Positions 38,501-45,800 of a stretch of 64,000 nt of DNA are shown here, one piece after another. Under the pieces are notes generated by a model that ran no database searches, was not told where the DNA came from, and saw only the letters and a program-made list of their open reading frames with translations. Source of the stretch: Riptortus pedestris. Its lineage: Eukaryota > Arthropoda > Insecta > Hemiptera > Alydidae. A program made the position numbers and the translations under genes. The stretch spans positions 2,084,001 to 2,148,000 of the forward strand of contig CM032229.1 in NCBI GenBank assembly GCA_019009955.1, given 5' to 3'. The number at the start of each line of letters is the position of its first letter. Position 1 is the first letter of the stretch.

Positions 38501-40291
38501 TTTTCCTGACATAATTTTTCAAAATTGTTTAAATGAATAATTTTATTTTTGAATTCTGTATAAAATAAAAAAAAAATCATCAAGATACCTATGACACAAC
38601 CAAAATTATGTTAGACAATGGCTTCACATTTTTCATAACACCTTATTCAACACAAGACTCGCCTAAACTCAGAATTGCTTCTGCTGCTAACATACGTACT
38701 GCTCTCCACCACTTTCAAATATCTGTTCGCTCTCTGCTTTCCATTCGCAAAAAAAAATCCAAATTCCTGTTTCGTACGGCCTCTTGATCTGAAGCTAAGG
38801 TCTAATTCAGGAAGGTAGGAATTACCAACCCAGAGTTTTGAAGTGAAAATCCCAACTATTTACAGCTAATTAGAAAATATAATTCCACAAATTAAGAACT
38901 TTCACGAATTTGACATACTCTAGCACAGAAAAATAAAATATTCAAAACTTGTACATTATAGAATGAAAGTAATAAAATTTCAGGATTTCCCCATAACTTA
39001 TTATTGCTGCCCCATTTAAAAAGCACCAATAATGGCTTAAACTATTGACCTATTTGTAAAACTAATTGCTTTGATGGTTGTTTTAACAACTGACTGCCTG
39101 CACTGATATGTTTAAAGAAAGAGGCTGAGGGGGTTAAAAGGAAAATGAGTTACATGCCGAGACGTGGCGGGCCAACATTTCGCCAGCTGCCTTATTACAA
39201 GCAGTCGATGGTCGGGCTGTTCTCTCGCCATGTCTCCCTGTAAGTACATATTCTTTTACCCTAATATATAAACATTCTTCTATAACGGTCTTCTTGATGC
39301 TTTCTTGTTTGATGTTGTCATGTTAGCAGATTTATGTTAAGGGAAATCAGCCATTGATGTTCAGCTCATCACGTGAAAACTTATTCAAATGTCCCTTGAT
39401 CCTACCTACAAGATGAAAAAAATGTGGTCCCTTCGAATTTATATAAATCCTTATCTGTTACCACCCTTGAAGTCATAATTTTTGTTTGGTCGCTACTGAA
39501 GTCCATATTTAAGCTGTAGCAGTACTTTAAGTTTGTAAATTTCTGAAATCAGACCCAGAAGCGGGAAGTTTAAAGACAATGGGGGAAATGGAAAGTTCAA
39601 AATATTTCGATTACTAAGAGCCAGCTTGAAAAATATTATAAAACAAATCTTATTTTCAGTTTAATTTTTATCCCAAGCAAATTTTGTCTAACTCCAATAT
39701 TAATTCAAGATGCTTGCATTTTTTCAGTTTTCAGCCACCAGTATAATTGATTTCATAATTATTATTAACATTCTTCATAGTTTAGAGGAAAAGGTCACAA
39801 ACAAAAACTTAACTATGAAATTAGGACACAGTACGTGCTGAAACAGATTGGTATTTTGAATTCAAATTACAATTATAATTTTAAAGACCTCACCCTATGC
39901 TAGTATGTGTGCACAACCAAAAATGTGAACTACTAGCTGTCGTAGGTTTGGGCGCAGAGATTACAGATTTGAATTAAACAATTTCCCTTTCTACAATGTT
40001 TATGAGCCGATGGATATTATAATATTTCTTTTTCGGCAGGTAGAAGAGGTGAGCGTTAAGACTGAGCCTAGCCCGGTGAAGAGCGAAGAGACAGTGGCAG
40101 AGAGGATGCAGGATGTACCCGATGACCTGTCTTTGAATAACAACAAGAAGGCGGGGCCTCGCTATTGCAAGTCGTGCGATATCTCCTTCAATTACCTCTC
40201 GACGTTCATCGCTCACAAGAAGTTCTATTGCTCGTCCCACCTCGGCGAGACTGCCAACAACAACAGGCCGGCAGGCGCTCCCGTCACATAA
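14237..40291 (+). CDS. ush: Friend-of-GATA (FOG) / U-shaped homologue, nine 3' exons (gene span)
   Basis: Nine exons with GT..AG introns and matching phases encode about 744 C-terminal residues of a FOG-family nuclear cofactor. Order seen: acidic stretch; CCHC finger; R/E-rich stretch; C2H2 finger; CCHC finger; long Pro/Ser-rich region with PxDLS motifs; two CCHC fingers; a Cys-rich segment; two C2H2 fingers including the block [11 protein letters not shown] and [12 protein letters not shown]; acidic linker; terminal CCHC finger. This order and the C-x2-C-x12-H-x5-C fingers are diagnostic of FOG/ZFPM/U-shaped. In that family, CCHC fingers bind the N-terminal finger of GATA factors and PxDLS recruits CtBP to repress GATA targets in blood, heart and bristle development. 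Exons are far richer in G+C than the introns. The N-terminus and promoter are outside the window. Family assignment is very secure; the symbol assumes an arthropod orthologue. Confidence 0.95.
14402..15742. repeat. Minisatellite, ~28-bp monomer with higher-order units
   Basis: Tandem monomers of 27-29 bp built around AACTAGCTACT occur in at least three types, ending TATATAGCTCAGGTCAT, CATAGCTGATGTTGT or CATATCGCATAGGTCAT. These recur in blocks of three or four. The array starts about 30 bases after the donor of exon A and is interrupted once by a retroposed insert (15458-15616). About 40 copies by eye. Confidence 0.95.
15458..15616 (+). mobile_element. Retroposed poly(A) insert inside the minisatellite
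   Basis: About 145 bases unlike the minisatellite (TAGAGAAAGGAGCCTCTCAG.. to ..GCTGTGTCTCAG) end in an A run of about 14. The insert is bracketed by the 13-bp direct repeat AGCTACTTACATA (15445-15457 and 15617-15629). Poly(A) plus target-site duplication indicate LINE-machinery retroposition of a short RNA. Source RNA not recognised: SINE or processed transcript. Confidence 0.85.
15743..17489. other. FOG intron, no feature recognised
   Basis: Unique-looking AT-rich intron. Short frames near 15954-16192 overlap in two phases and show no family resemblance. A stretch around 16370-16480 (GGTCATAACCATGAATTGG, CATACAGGTTATGGCTAGG) may be a decayed outlier of the upstream minisatellite. Confidence 0.4.
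17490..18050 (-). mobile_element. Decayed copy of the same non-LTR element (antisense), interrupted by a SINE
   Basis: It shares with 37630-37990 the order TGAGTCTAACTTGTTC, a SINE-interrupted gap, CTTTGGAAGATTGTT, TATTCTTCT and ATGCTTCTAATTTTA. The predicted 138-residue plus-strand frame over it is a leucine/phenylalanine-rich artefact of AT-rich antisense sequence. Confidence 0.5.
17609..17764 (+). mobile_element. SINE, 5'-truncated, tail variant B
   Basis: GAGTGGCGAGTTCGATTCTC (box B), body GGCTAGAAAAGGGTGGTAAC, tail CTGTAGATAACCCGTCCCAA..GTGGACGTCAATAAATAATA. It is inserted within the non-LTR remnant. Confidence 0.8.
18310..18875. mobile_element. Large imperfect foldback (MITE-like), ~560 bp
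   Basis: The left half (18310-18570) reappears as reverse complement in the right half (18600-18875). Paired landmarks: AATATTTACAGTTAAAAT with ATTTTAACTGTAAATTTT, GCTAACC/AAAGCTTACC, and GAGGAAAAATAT with ATATTTTTCTTC. It is AT-rich and non-coding, with no known family recognised. Confidence 0.7.
19209..19310 (+). CDS. ush: FOG/ush exon B (first CCHC zinc finger)
   Basis: Acceptor TGTTGCAG, donor AAGG/gtatat, phase 1 in and out. It encodes a complete C-x2-C-x12-H-x5-C finger beginning [12 protein letters not shown] and ending AHQAYYC, followed by SHRPPK. The geometry is that of FOG finger 1, which contacts GATA factors in vertebrate FOG-1 and in U-shaped. A fragment of the abundant repeat family lies within 100 bases downstream of the donor. 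Confidence 0.95.
19340..20288 (-). mobile_element. Abundant family copies downstream of FOG exon B
   Basis: A forward 5' fragment (CACGCAGGGGCTGCGGAAAC at 19360) is joined to a reverse core. A reverse copy then runs from the hairpin at 19542 to TTTACTCAGCCCCTGCGTGA + CGGACT. Confidence 0.75.
20570..20790 (-). pseudogene. RNase H domain remnant of a non-LTR retrotransposon
   Basis: On the minus strand: [17 protein letters not shown], then [20 protein letters not shown]. These match the first two RNase H motifs (x-TD-x-SK and (Y/S)TAEL-x-AI). Stops follow. It is cut off at 20795 by the start of a full repeat copy. It lies in a FOG intron. Confidence 0.75.
20795..21463 (+). mobile_element. Abundant HINE/MITE-like family, full-length copy
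   Basis: 5' end AAGTCCATCACGCGGGGGCT, then AGCAGATTTCCCACGTG. Conserved core with TCTCGGTTAATATTCAAGAT, CGATCCGACGCATAATAACG and CCGATTTCAGCCATTAACG. (AT)n plus (GATA)n microsatellite at 21251-21335. 3' block TTTTGAACGGACCTCA..GGGTAGGATCGATGGA, ending in the hairpin GATTTCCCTTAAGGGAAATC and TGCTAA. Non-coding. A 3' hairpin before CTAA and an internal microsatellite are features of Helentron-associated elements, but this class is inferred. Confidence 0.85.
21480..21790 (-). mobile_element. Abundant family, partial reverse copy
   Basis: A core fragment (TATTAACCGAGATATTTGCA) runs through the GAGATCGGCTAACTTCGGGT variant segment to GGTTTACGCAGCCCCTGCGT + GACGGACTTTT. It follows the full forward copy immediately, in opposite orientation. 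Confidence 0.75.
21800..22690. other. FOG intron, no feature recognised
   Basis: 22080-22390 has a more balanced base composition than its surroundings and may be an old element, but no reading frame or terminal repeats are visible. Confidence 0.35.
22700..23028. repeat. Compound (GA)n/(GT)n microsatellite
   Basis: Over 300 bases alternate short (GA) and (GT) runs. It produces long Ser-Leu or Arg-Glu open frames on both strands that are not genes. It lies in a FOG intron. Confidence 0.97.
23139..23195. repeat. (AT)n microsatellite
   Basis: Uninterrupted AT repeat following CCATGTGTGTGTAAGCATGT, about 110 bases from the GA/GT tract. Confidence 0.97.
23258..23312 (-). mobile_element. SINE tail fragment (variant B)
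   Basis: TTATTATTTATTAACGTCCA and ATGCTTAATTGGGACC match only the 3' tail of the SINE, reversed. Confidence 0.5.
23440..23760 (+). mobile_element. Abundant family, partial forward copy
   Basis: Core and 3' block without a microsatellite: GACCGCTAAAGCTGTAGCAG, CGTCGTCTCCTGGGTAGGAA, then hairpin TTTCCCTTAAGTGAGATCTG. Confidence 0.7.
24467..24554. other. Near-perfect 42-bp intronic hairpin
   Basis: Arms 24467-24508 and 24513-24554 pair at 38 of 42 positions, the first 20 without mismatch, with a 4-base GAAG loop. The 9-mer ATAGTCCAT occurs at 24422-24430 and again at 24553-24561. It could be a small MITE, a hairpin-RNA source or a miRNA-like precursor; sequence alone cannot decide. Confidence 0.8.
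24861..24978 (+). CDS. ush: FOG/ush exon C (Arg/Glu-rich linker)
   Basis: Acceptor GCCTGCAG, donor ACAG/gtatgc, phase 1 in and phase 2 out. It encodes GEGESGGEE, then an alternating Arg/Glu run, then a Ser/Gly/Pro-rich stretch ending GKLYR, the lead-in of the next C2H2 finger. The Arg/Glu run is encoded by an imperfect (GA)n tract, so length variation between alleles is plausible. Confidence 0.85.
25455..26290. repeat. Diverged ~430-bp tandem duplication
   Basis: Sequence from AGTCCTACTACTCCAACA (25462) recurs at 25903 (AGTCCTACTATTCCAACA). GTAACGACGA-CACCA recurs later, and both units run on to a TCCGATGTTACACCCAACTC or CTGATCTAACACCCAACTC block. Units are perhaps 70% alike by eye. No protein family recognised on either strand. 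Confidence 0.7.
26776..26928 (+). CDS. ush: FOG/ush exon D (C2H2 finger and first half of a CCHC finger)
   Basis: Acceptor CGTTGCAG, donor ATTAG/gtaaca. It begins with a C2H2 finger ([19 protein letters not shown], spacing C-x2-C-x12-H-x3-H), then a Ser/Pro linker, and ends inside the next finger at RYCHDCDI plus two bases of the Arg codon. An in-frame TAA three bases into the intron forces the donor here. The remaining half of the finger is in the next exon. Confidence 0.93.
27330..28042 (-). mobile_element. Abundant family, reverse long-core copy
   Basis: The 3' block (CGCAATTTTCGAAAACTTTC) lacks its hairpin. It continues through the long-core variant and ends CAGCCCCTGCGAGACGGAC at 28019-28037. 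Confidence 0.65.
28316..28625 (+). CDS. ush: FOG/ush exon E (second half of split CCHC finger, hydrophobic-proline linker)
   Basis: Starting at 28316, after GTACTGTAG, restores the full finger geometry C-x2-C-x12-H-x5-C (CHDCDIR joined to [15 protein letters not shown]). A second AG with a better pyrimidine tract lies 12 bases downstream (exon start 28328), in the same frame, and would delete four residues. The rest encodes [17 protein letters not shown], a hydrophobic segment ([18 protein letters not shown]) and a Pro-rich end. The donor is CACAG/gtagca, phase 0. Confidence 0.9.
29175..29700 (-). mobile_element. Abundant family, reverse copy
   Basis: Starts GTTGAACTCATCATGCGATTT, passes AGCAGTTGGAATTTTTGTC and the core, and ends AAATCTGCTTAGTTTAAACA + GACCCAGCG. 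No hairpin remains. FOG intron. Confidence 0.65.
29710..30440. other. FOG intron, no feature recognised
   Basis: AT-rich sequence leading to the acceptor of exon F. Short frames on both strands (29656-30027) overlap each other and show no conserved motif. Confidence 0.4.
30447..31235 (+). CDS. ush: FOG/ush exon F (CtBP motifs, two CCHC fingers)
   Basis: This is the largest exon, 263 codons, acceptor TTGTTGCAG, donor AAG/gtaaga, phase 0 at both ends. It opens [14 protein letters not shown] and then SPLDLSC, a PxDLS CtBP-type motif at 30492-30506. A second match, PPDLS, is at 30696-30710. After a Ser/Pro-rich region come CCHC fingers [18 protein letters not shown] and [19 protein letters not shown], both with the x12 spacing of FOG fingers. 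It ends in KCPKCK, which opens a Cys-rich segment completed by the next exon. Antisense ORFs over this exon are shadows. Confidence 0.95.
31744..31965 (+). CDS. ush: FOG/ush exon G (conserved C2H2 finger pair)
   Basis: Acceptor TTTACAG, donor AAT/gtaagc, 74 codons, phase 0. It completes a Cys/His-rich segment ([10 protein letters not shown]) and encodes the two fingers [20 protein letters not shown] and [20 protein letters not shown]. These are the best-conserved block of FOG proteins and clinch the family. It ends [11 protein letters not shown]. An in-frame alternative acceptor is not evident. Confidence 0.95.
32432..32790. repeat. 48-bp minisatellite in FOG intron, ~7 copies
   Basis: Tandem unit GAGGTTACCTATTTGGTTGA + TTAGCCCCTAAGGGTAGACT + TGAAGGGT. 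The first four copies alternate between TATTTGG..TTAG and TAGTTGG..TTCG variants, giving a 96-bp dimer. Later copies are more diverged. Confidence 0.9.
32800..33320. other. FOG intron, no feature recognised
   Basis: AT-rich sequence between the 48-bp minisatellite and a truncated abundant-family copy; no frame, repeat or structure stood out. Confidence 0.35.
33791..34431 (+). mobile_element. Abundant HINE/MITE-like family, full-length copy
   Basis: AGTCCGTCACGCAGGGGCTG at the left end, core blocks as at 20795, (CA)n(TA)n microsatellite at 34243-34306, and the 3' hairpin ending AAATCTGCTAA. A 5'-truncated copy in the same orientation precedes it (33330-33770). FOG intron. Confidence 0.85.
34440..35170. 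other. FOG intron, no feature recognised
   Basis: AT-rich; GATAATAAAG and related short words recur but no element boundary, coding frame or strong structure was seen. Confidence 0.35.
35176..36820 (-). mobile_element. Abundant family cluster with (CA)n, up to FOG exon H
   Basis: A forward 5' fragment (35180) is joined to a reverse copy 35399-36045 with (CA)n at 35537-35570 and the long-core variant. Mixed fragments follow, ending at TTTATGCAGCCCCTGCGTGA + CGAAC at about 36790-36815, some 130 bases before exon H. Confidence 0.7.
36950..37105 (+). CDS. ush: FOG/ush exon H (acidic linker)
   Basis: Acceptor GTTGCCAG, donor GAG/gtagta, 52 codons, phase 0. It begins [11 protein letters not shown], which matches the ELNEENY-like segment that follows the C2H2 pair in FOG proteins. 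Then come Gly/Glu-rich sequence and VVKEEAPE, a psi-K-x-E sumoylation-type match, ending in an acidic run. It lies between a truncated copy of the abundant repeat and unique intron. Confidence 0.88.
37490..38330 (-). pseudogene. Non-LTR reverse transcriptase remnant (antisense in FOG intron)
   Basis: Read on the minus strand, fragments of an RT are visible: [22 protein letters not shown], an FADDFAL-like active-site neighbourhood, and [15 protein letters not shown]. Frameshifts and stops separate them. The same element family is seen on the + strand at 51635-52012. Confidence 0.8.
39325..39770 (-). mobile_element. Abundant family, degraded reverse copy
   Basis: TTAGCAGATTTATGTTAAGG, GATCCTACCTACAAGATG and TTTGGTCGCTACTGAAGTCC are recognisable; the 5' end is missing. 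FOG intron, upstream of the last exon. Confidence 0.6.
40040..40291 (+). CDS. ush: FOG/ush terminal exon I (last CCHC finger and stop)
   Basis: Acceptor TTCGGCAG, 83 codons plus TAA at 40289-40291. It encodes [17 protein letters not shown] (two psi-K-x-E matches), then PDDLS (40118-40132, a third PxDLS match), then the terminal CCHC finger [20 protein letters not shown] ending KFYC, as at the C-terminus of other FOG proteins. The tail is short, ending GAPVT. Confidence 0.95.
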   Translation, partial: VEEVSVKTEPSPVKSEETVAERMQDVPDDLSLNNNKKAGPRYCKSCDISFNYLSTFIAHKKFYCSSHLGETANNNRPAGAPVT

Positions 40292-42370
40292 CTCTTCTCA
40301 CCCCTATTAGACTTTATAAAATCGAAATTTAGGAGACTTTCAAATTTTATTTCATCATCCTTGAGCTTCCTTCGACTTTCCATTCCTTATCCCCTCCCCT
40401 CAAAAAGGGCAGCAACTGCCCCAAATTTATCGATTGTATTATATAATTGTATTTAATGTTTATAATTATTTAGCTTTAAGTTTATATATTGTGTTGTGCC
40501 CAATGGATATATACTAATTGCTTCCAAAGCTATTTATTGTTAACTGTGAGGAATATAATTCTCGATTTTTTTTTTAATGTGATTTTATGTACAATCGAGT
40601 AAATTTACTAGGTATGACTGAAGTGGTGTATATATTTAGGAGCTAGTGAATACCTCCCTGTTATGTAAATGTGATAGGAGCAGTGGAACGTTTGTTAGGT
40701 AGAATAAACCCGAAGGGCTCTTGTACCCACCCAACTCCATTTGTACATCTCTTCTCCACCCCTCTACTAACTGCAGCTATGTTCCTCATTCCTCGTGGAC
40801 CTACACACATGTGTTTTCCTATCAAAATATAGATGTTACATCTACTAAAAATTACCAATAAATTATATGATCAATTATTGGGTGTTTGAATTAATTTGTA
40901 GCAAATTATTTTTGAAAATTGTGCTTTTCCCTGCTTTTGCATCATTCTCATGATGTCCGTTGGCTGCTGAAAAGACAATTCCCAATGATTCAGCACACAA
41001 TGACTGATTCTTCTTCTCAAAATCGCCACTTTTAAACTGAGCAAACCTCTACCTACAATTTTATTCAGCTAGATCATATTCTCAATAAACATTCACTAAA
41101 ATTCAATGGCTTTCAGAAGCTCTTTTCTTCATGTTAAAATGATGAAGAAGAGCTGCCACAAGAACACTTTATCCAGTATGAAGTTAAACATATTTGATAA
41201 AGTAAAACAATTAGTTATTTATTCTTCAACACTAAAAACAAAGCCCAAAGAGAGTAGGGTTACACAGGGGAGTCACGCCATCCATGAAAAACCCTACTAG
41301 TAGCACCATCTATGAGAAACGCTGCAAACTAATTCAAGTACTGAATACTTCAGGCAAATTGTCATTGGGTAATTTTTGAATTTTATTAATAAAATTTAGT
41401 CATCTTGTGACAAAAACTGTATTCCGTAAATATCATTAACAGTAGTTCAATCTCTGAAAAAGAAACAAAAACTGAAGTTTTGAGTTTGTTTGAAAATTCT
41501 TCCTTTTATTTTTATAATTTTCATCAAAGGAGAAGAGATCTACAAATTTCATTAAACAAATTCTTTAAATAGAAAAATGTCCATTATTTATTTAATTGTA
41601 CAGATTTTGAAATAAGAGTTAAACAAGCACTTGAAAAGTGCAGGCGTTGATTTGATAAGGCCAGTATTAGACCCAGTATATAACCTATACATTTTTGATG
41701 TTGTCCTTTTGTGTAAACATAAATGAAATCATTTAAATGTAAGTGTACTCTAAAATATAATATAGGTAAAAAAAAAATTGTGAAATTTTTGAAATTCTCG
41801 TAAGAGGGATATGATTATAAAATGTGGAATGCATATTTATAAACTGAAATTTTAGTCTCATTGATATAACGTTGATATTGTTTATTTTAAAAAAATTGTG
41901 AATGTTACCTAAGAAAAATAGCCGGAATGTTGCATAGAACATAGCTGGTTTTTTTTGTGATTATTTTAGCTCTTCAGTTATTCTGTGTTACATTTGAATA
42001 TGTACATATTTATAATGCTGTACATGAAATATGTAATACATGTACCAATATATATGAATACATAATGTGTATAATTATTATAATAGGCCCAAATGACAAT
42101 AAATTAATTTATTTATAAAAATTTTGTTAATGGTATTATTAAACTTTCAACTTGCCAGCCTACCACTGATGATTAGTTTCATAGAGAATCAGTTATTTTT
42201 GAAGATACCACTAGAAACTGGTGAGAATAGTTTGCTAACACCTTTATTGACTAATTACTGGATCAACTCTAAACAGATAGAAGGGAAATCTGCTAATCAA
42301 ATACATACAATTTGAATTAAAGGAAAATGCATTGGACAAAATTATAGCACACTACATTTATTTTTAACAA
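40292..42370 (+). other. Probable 3' UTR and downstream region of the FOG gene
   Basis: No coding potential and no copies of the window's repeat families are seen here, which is unusual for this window. The segment is AT-rich and contains several AATAAA hexamers (near 40705, 40857 and 42100). The true cleavage site cannot be chosen from sequence alone. The repeat-free state suggests a long transcribed 3' UTR, but that is inference. Confidence 0.45.
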
Positions 42371-42373
42371 GAA

Positions 42374-42763
42374 TGATTATTTATTAACGTCCACTTTATG
42401 CTAAGGCAAATTGGGACGGGTTATCTACAGGTTACAACCCTTTTCTAGCCAGGGTGGAACTAAGATTTTATTTAATGTCATTAAATAAATTCCTATTGCC
42501 CAGGGGGGAATCGAACTCGCGACTCTAGGTTTACCACTGAGAATAAGACCAAGAATGATTATATGACATTTTATGATCCAATGCATAATAACCTAGATAT
42601 ACTGGGAGCTCAGGTTAGCCCCGTGAGTTAAGGTATTGGTCTACCAAACCTAGAGTTGTCAGTTCGATTCTCACCCGGGCTAGAAAAGAGTGGTAACCTA
42701 TAGATAATGCACCCCAATAGCCGCAATAGTATAAAGTGGATGCTGAGAAATAACAATAAATAT
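42374..42763. mobile_element. Pair of SINEs in inverted orientation downstream of FOG
   Basis: Minus copy 42374-42550 (tail, body, and GGGAATCGAACTCGCGACTC) and plus copy 42606-42763 (GAGCTCAGGTTAGCCCCGTG, AGTTCGATTCTCACCCGGG, tail). The plus copy preserves A- and B-box-like segments. Confidence 0.8.
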
Positions 42764-42769
42764 GGTATT

Positions 42770-44735
42770 GCACAACCTAAAAAGTCATAAAATAAGATAA
42801 ATTTGGTTACTTTAGTTTAAAAATACGATCATATAACAAACATATTTATTGACATAAAATAGAATTACACTATGCAATAAGAAATACTTAAATACATATA
42901 TTTAAAGCTAATGTCTCTAATGTTTTTTTGTTAAATATAGGAAGGAGAGAGGAAGAATGAGTTCAAATAAATAATGGTATAAAAATAATGACGAATAATA
43001 ATATTTGCCTTAAAAGGGTTAGCCTCTATCTTTCCATCTCTCTTACATTTGAGGCAAGAAATTGACCACTAGTAGTTTATCTAAGTACTTATCAAAAGCA
43101 TTACAAAATTATCAAAATAATCATACTCACTAGCATCACTTCATTCGTTAATCAATATATAAATAAATACATCACAGGTAATGAATAGTTAAGCACCCAA
43201 GTCTCACTACAATAATTTAATAAATTAGTTTCCGAGTAGGCCGGCACATGTCTTTGACGTACGAATCAGGAACTCTTAACCTTTGTAAGACACTCGACCT
43301 GAAACAGACAATTTTATATTTTCAACTTTAAATTATATTTTCAACATATTCAAAAATAGTAGTAGTAGTAGAATTCCACATTTCCTCTGAAATAAGAATC
43401 CCATGTAATTAGGACTTCAAATTTAAGATGAAGATGAGTTGTTTAGAAGGTCAAGTGCCATAGTGAATGTCATTTGTGAGGCTGAGGATTTACAGTAAAA
43501 ACTAAAAAGGCAGGGGCTGCAAAAAATAACAAGATCTCACATGGTGGTATGCCACATTACTGGTCTTTTCTCACTATATATTTTCTATTTCTAAGGAAAA
43601 ATCAAAATGAGTGGAAGAGAGGGTTTACTAAAGAATGGAAATCATTACAAAAGCTGAATAGCTCACTAAATATTTAAGTTACAAAAAAATGTATAAAGAA
43701 ACAATTGTAGAGCAATAATAGTTAACATGTTTGCTGTAATACATTCTCCCTGGTGCTAGCGGGATTCACAGCAGACACTGAGTCCGTTACTAAATAAATT
43801 CCCATTGTTCAGGTGGGAATTGGACTCGCCACTCGAAAAAAGTAAAATAAGTGATACATTATAGAAAATAATGTTTCATCTGAGCTCTTGAAACAAATAA
43901 CAGTTCAAAAATATGATAAAAATTAAATTAAAAAAGTTAAAGAAGCTAATAATAGCTATAATACAAAGAAAAAAAAAAAAAAGAAAAAAAAAAAAAAAAA
44001 TATGGGAATTCTTCCCTATCCATAACTTTTGAAACTATGAATAAAATTCAAAATAGTAACTTAACACCTACAATTTTAGGCTTATATAAATATATATATA
44101 TAAAACTCTCTAAACATTTTAAAAGAGTCATAGAATATATGGTTGATCTTTAAGTAAAATAGATTAAACAGTTATACTCGGAGTAAAGAAAGAAAAGAAA
44201 AATAGGTATATTAAAAACAATGACAAAAAAATTAACAATGATATCTGAAGCTGATGGAAGTTGAAGAAATAGAATGACACGAATTAGCCTTACATTATTT
44301 GGTTATGATTTTTGTTAAAAAAGTAAGCCATTAAATGATGAAGGTAACCAATTTTTACCATTATTTTTTCTTTTCAAATGCAAGACTTAGTTTCAATAAA
44401 ATTGGGGGAAAAAAAAAAAAAAAAAAAAAAGGTATTTTAATCCAAGGCTTAAAATCAGGAATATCCTCTGAAGCAATTTAATGTATGGAATACAATGATT
44501 GTTAACGTTTTCAATGATATAGTGAACAACACTATTTCAGATGGATGATCTTCAAAAACCCTTTTAAACGCTTATATAGAGGAGCGGCAACATCAAAGGA
44601 ATGTCTCGAAGGTAATTGACTCTTAGTCTGGAACAATCCTGGCTCCACTAGAAACTTCGGGTGCCAATAGTCAGTCCTTCCTCGGTCGGCTCCTATCATC
44701 TCCTTCATACATCCTAAATACGTAACTATCACTGT
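42770..44735. other. Intergenic AT-rich DNA between the convergent genes
   Basis: Apart from one SINE fragment, only long A runs stand out (43970-44001 and 44407-44431), possibly tails of retroposed sequences. A 66-codon minus frame at 44532-44732 was considered and not accepted. Confidence 0.4.
43745..43840 (-). mobile_element. SINE fragment
   Basis: GTTACTAAATAAATTCCCAT..CAGGTGGGAATTGGACTCGC is the box-B side of the SINE in reverse. Confidence 0.55.
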
Positions 44736-44739
44736 TTAA

Positions 44740-45515
44740 GTTTTCATGTAATTAATTTTTGCAACAATATATATTTGTCAGTTAACGCTCTAGCATTCTC
44801 AATTTTTGTTTGATTGTTACTGAACTCAATATTTAATCGTTTTATGTAGAAAGAATGATCAAGTTTGTTAACACCTGAAATCAAACTAGTGGGAGAGGGG
44901 TTTGAGAGGGGAGGGGGGAGAGAACTTCAAAAATTTGAAATATCTTTGTTCTTATGTGCCGGATCGTAAAATTGCATAGAAACAATATTATTGCAAATGT
45001 AATGATCTATAAATGTTGTTATATAGGTTTTTTCAATACTTTGATTACTAACCAAGATATTTGCATTTTTTAGTTTTTGGTCATCAGTAAACACCCACTC
45101 CTACTCACGCCATATTAACAATAAGCTGTTATCTAATGAAGCACATTATTTGAAGCCTAAATACTAAATATTGTTGCCTTTAAACTTTTACATTTTGAGT
45201 TACATGCAAATACGTGACGCACATGGGAAATCTGCTTAGTTAATGCAGGGCTGCGTGCCGGACATTCCATCCGGTGAAGAATATTTCTATCTATCTGTTT
45301 AGCTGTGAGAGGTTGGCAGACCTGTTTGTTTAAAATTCAGACTCTCTCCGTTTGTAGGTTATTAAAATTGACTGAAATATTTCCCATTACTGTTTGTATT
45401 TATTCACACTTAAGATGCATGGTAGAGTTAAGTGTTACCAGTATGTAGATTTAACTATTGCAAAACTTCAGGAGGGAAGTATGCTTAGTTTACACAGCCT
45501 CAGCGTGGCAGATTT
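44740..45515 (-). mobile_element. Abundant family, reverse copies just downstream of the calpain stop
   Basis: Reverse core from about 44765 (AACGCTCTAGCATTCTCAAT) to GGAAATCTGCTTAGTTAATG (45225), then a second 5' end fragment at 45475-45515. If the calpain transcript extends past 45561, these lie in its 3' UTR. Confidence 0.65.
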
Positions 45516-45611
45516 TTTTTTAAATATACTCTACCCATAAAATTGAGTGATCAAACTGAGTTTATTATCTTGAGAAACGGTGTAAATTGATAATAGAAAG
45601 ATACCTACACA

Positions 45612-45800
45612 CTATACAGCAACGAGATTGTCATCAGTGAGTATGGTGAGGTGTAGAGTGCCGACAGGTTCTGGATCGGAGTCCTTGGATATCCTATGTA
45701 GCAGTACCGCATCTAGAGGGGTAGGGCTGTGGGTGATACCAGCAGGCAGCTCACACTCCCCTACCAGCTCGTCTGGAAACACTGTGTTCCTACTCCACAC
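45612..45800 (-). CDS. Calpain terminal exon 9 (end of C2 domain, stop)
   Basis: Acceptor TGTATGTGCAG, 62 codons plus TAG at 45612-45614. It encodes VWSRNTVFPDELVGECELPA, then a linker and DPEPVGTLHLTILTDDNLVA. VW-x-RN...DE-x-(V/L)G is a late C2-domain strand. A TTTATT (minus-strand AATAAA) at 45561-45566 is a candidate but unproven poly(A) signal. Confidence 0.92.
   Translation of the reverse strand: MWSRNTVFPDELVGECELPAGITHSPTPLDAVLLHRISKDSDPEPVGTLHLTILTDDNLVAV

Noticed and set aside
40661..42315. Small ORFs after the FOG stop
   Set aside because: All are short, overlap in conflicting frames and lack motifs; the region is better explained as 3' UTR or intergenic DNA.
42606..42690. Possible tRNA gene (A- and B-box-like segments)
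   Set aside because: It cannot be drawn as a proper cloverleaf by eye and is the head of a SINE repeated many times in the window.
44532..44732. 66-codon minus-strand ORF with balanced composition
   Set aside because: It looked exon-like and lies downstream of the calpain stop, but has no recognisable family and no clear splice sites; left unannotated.
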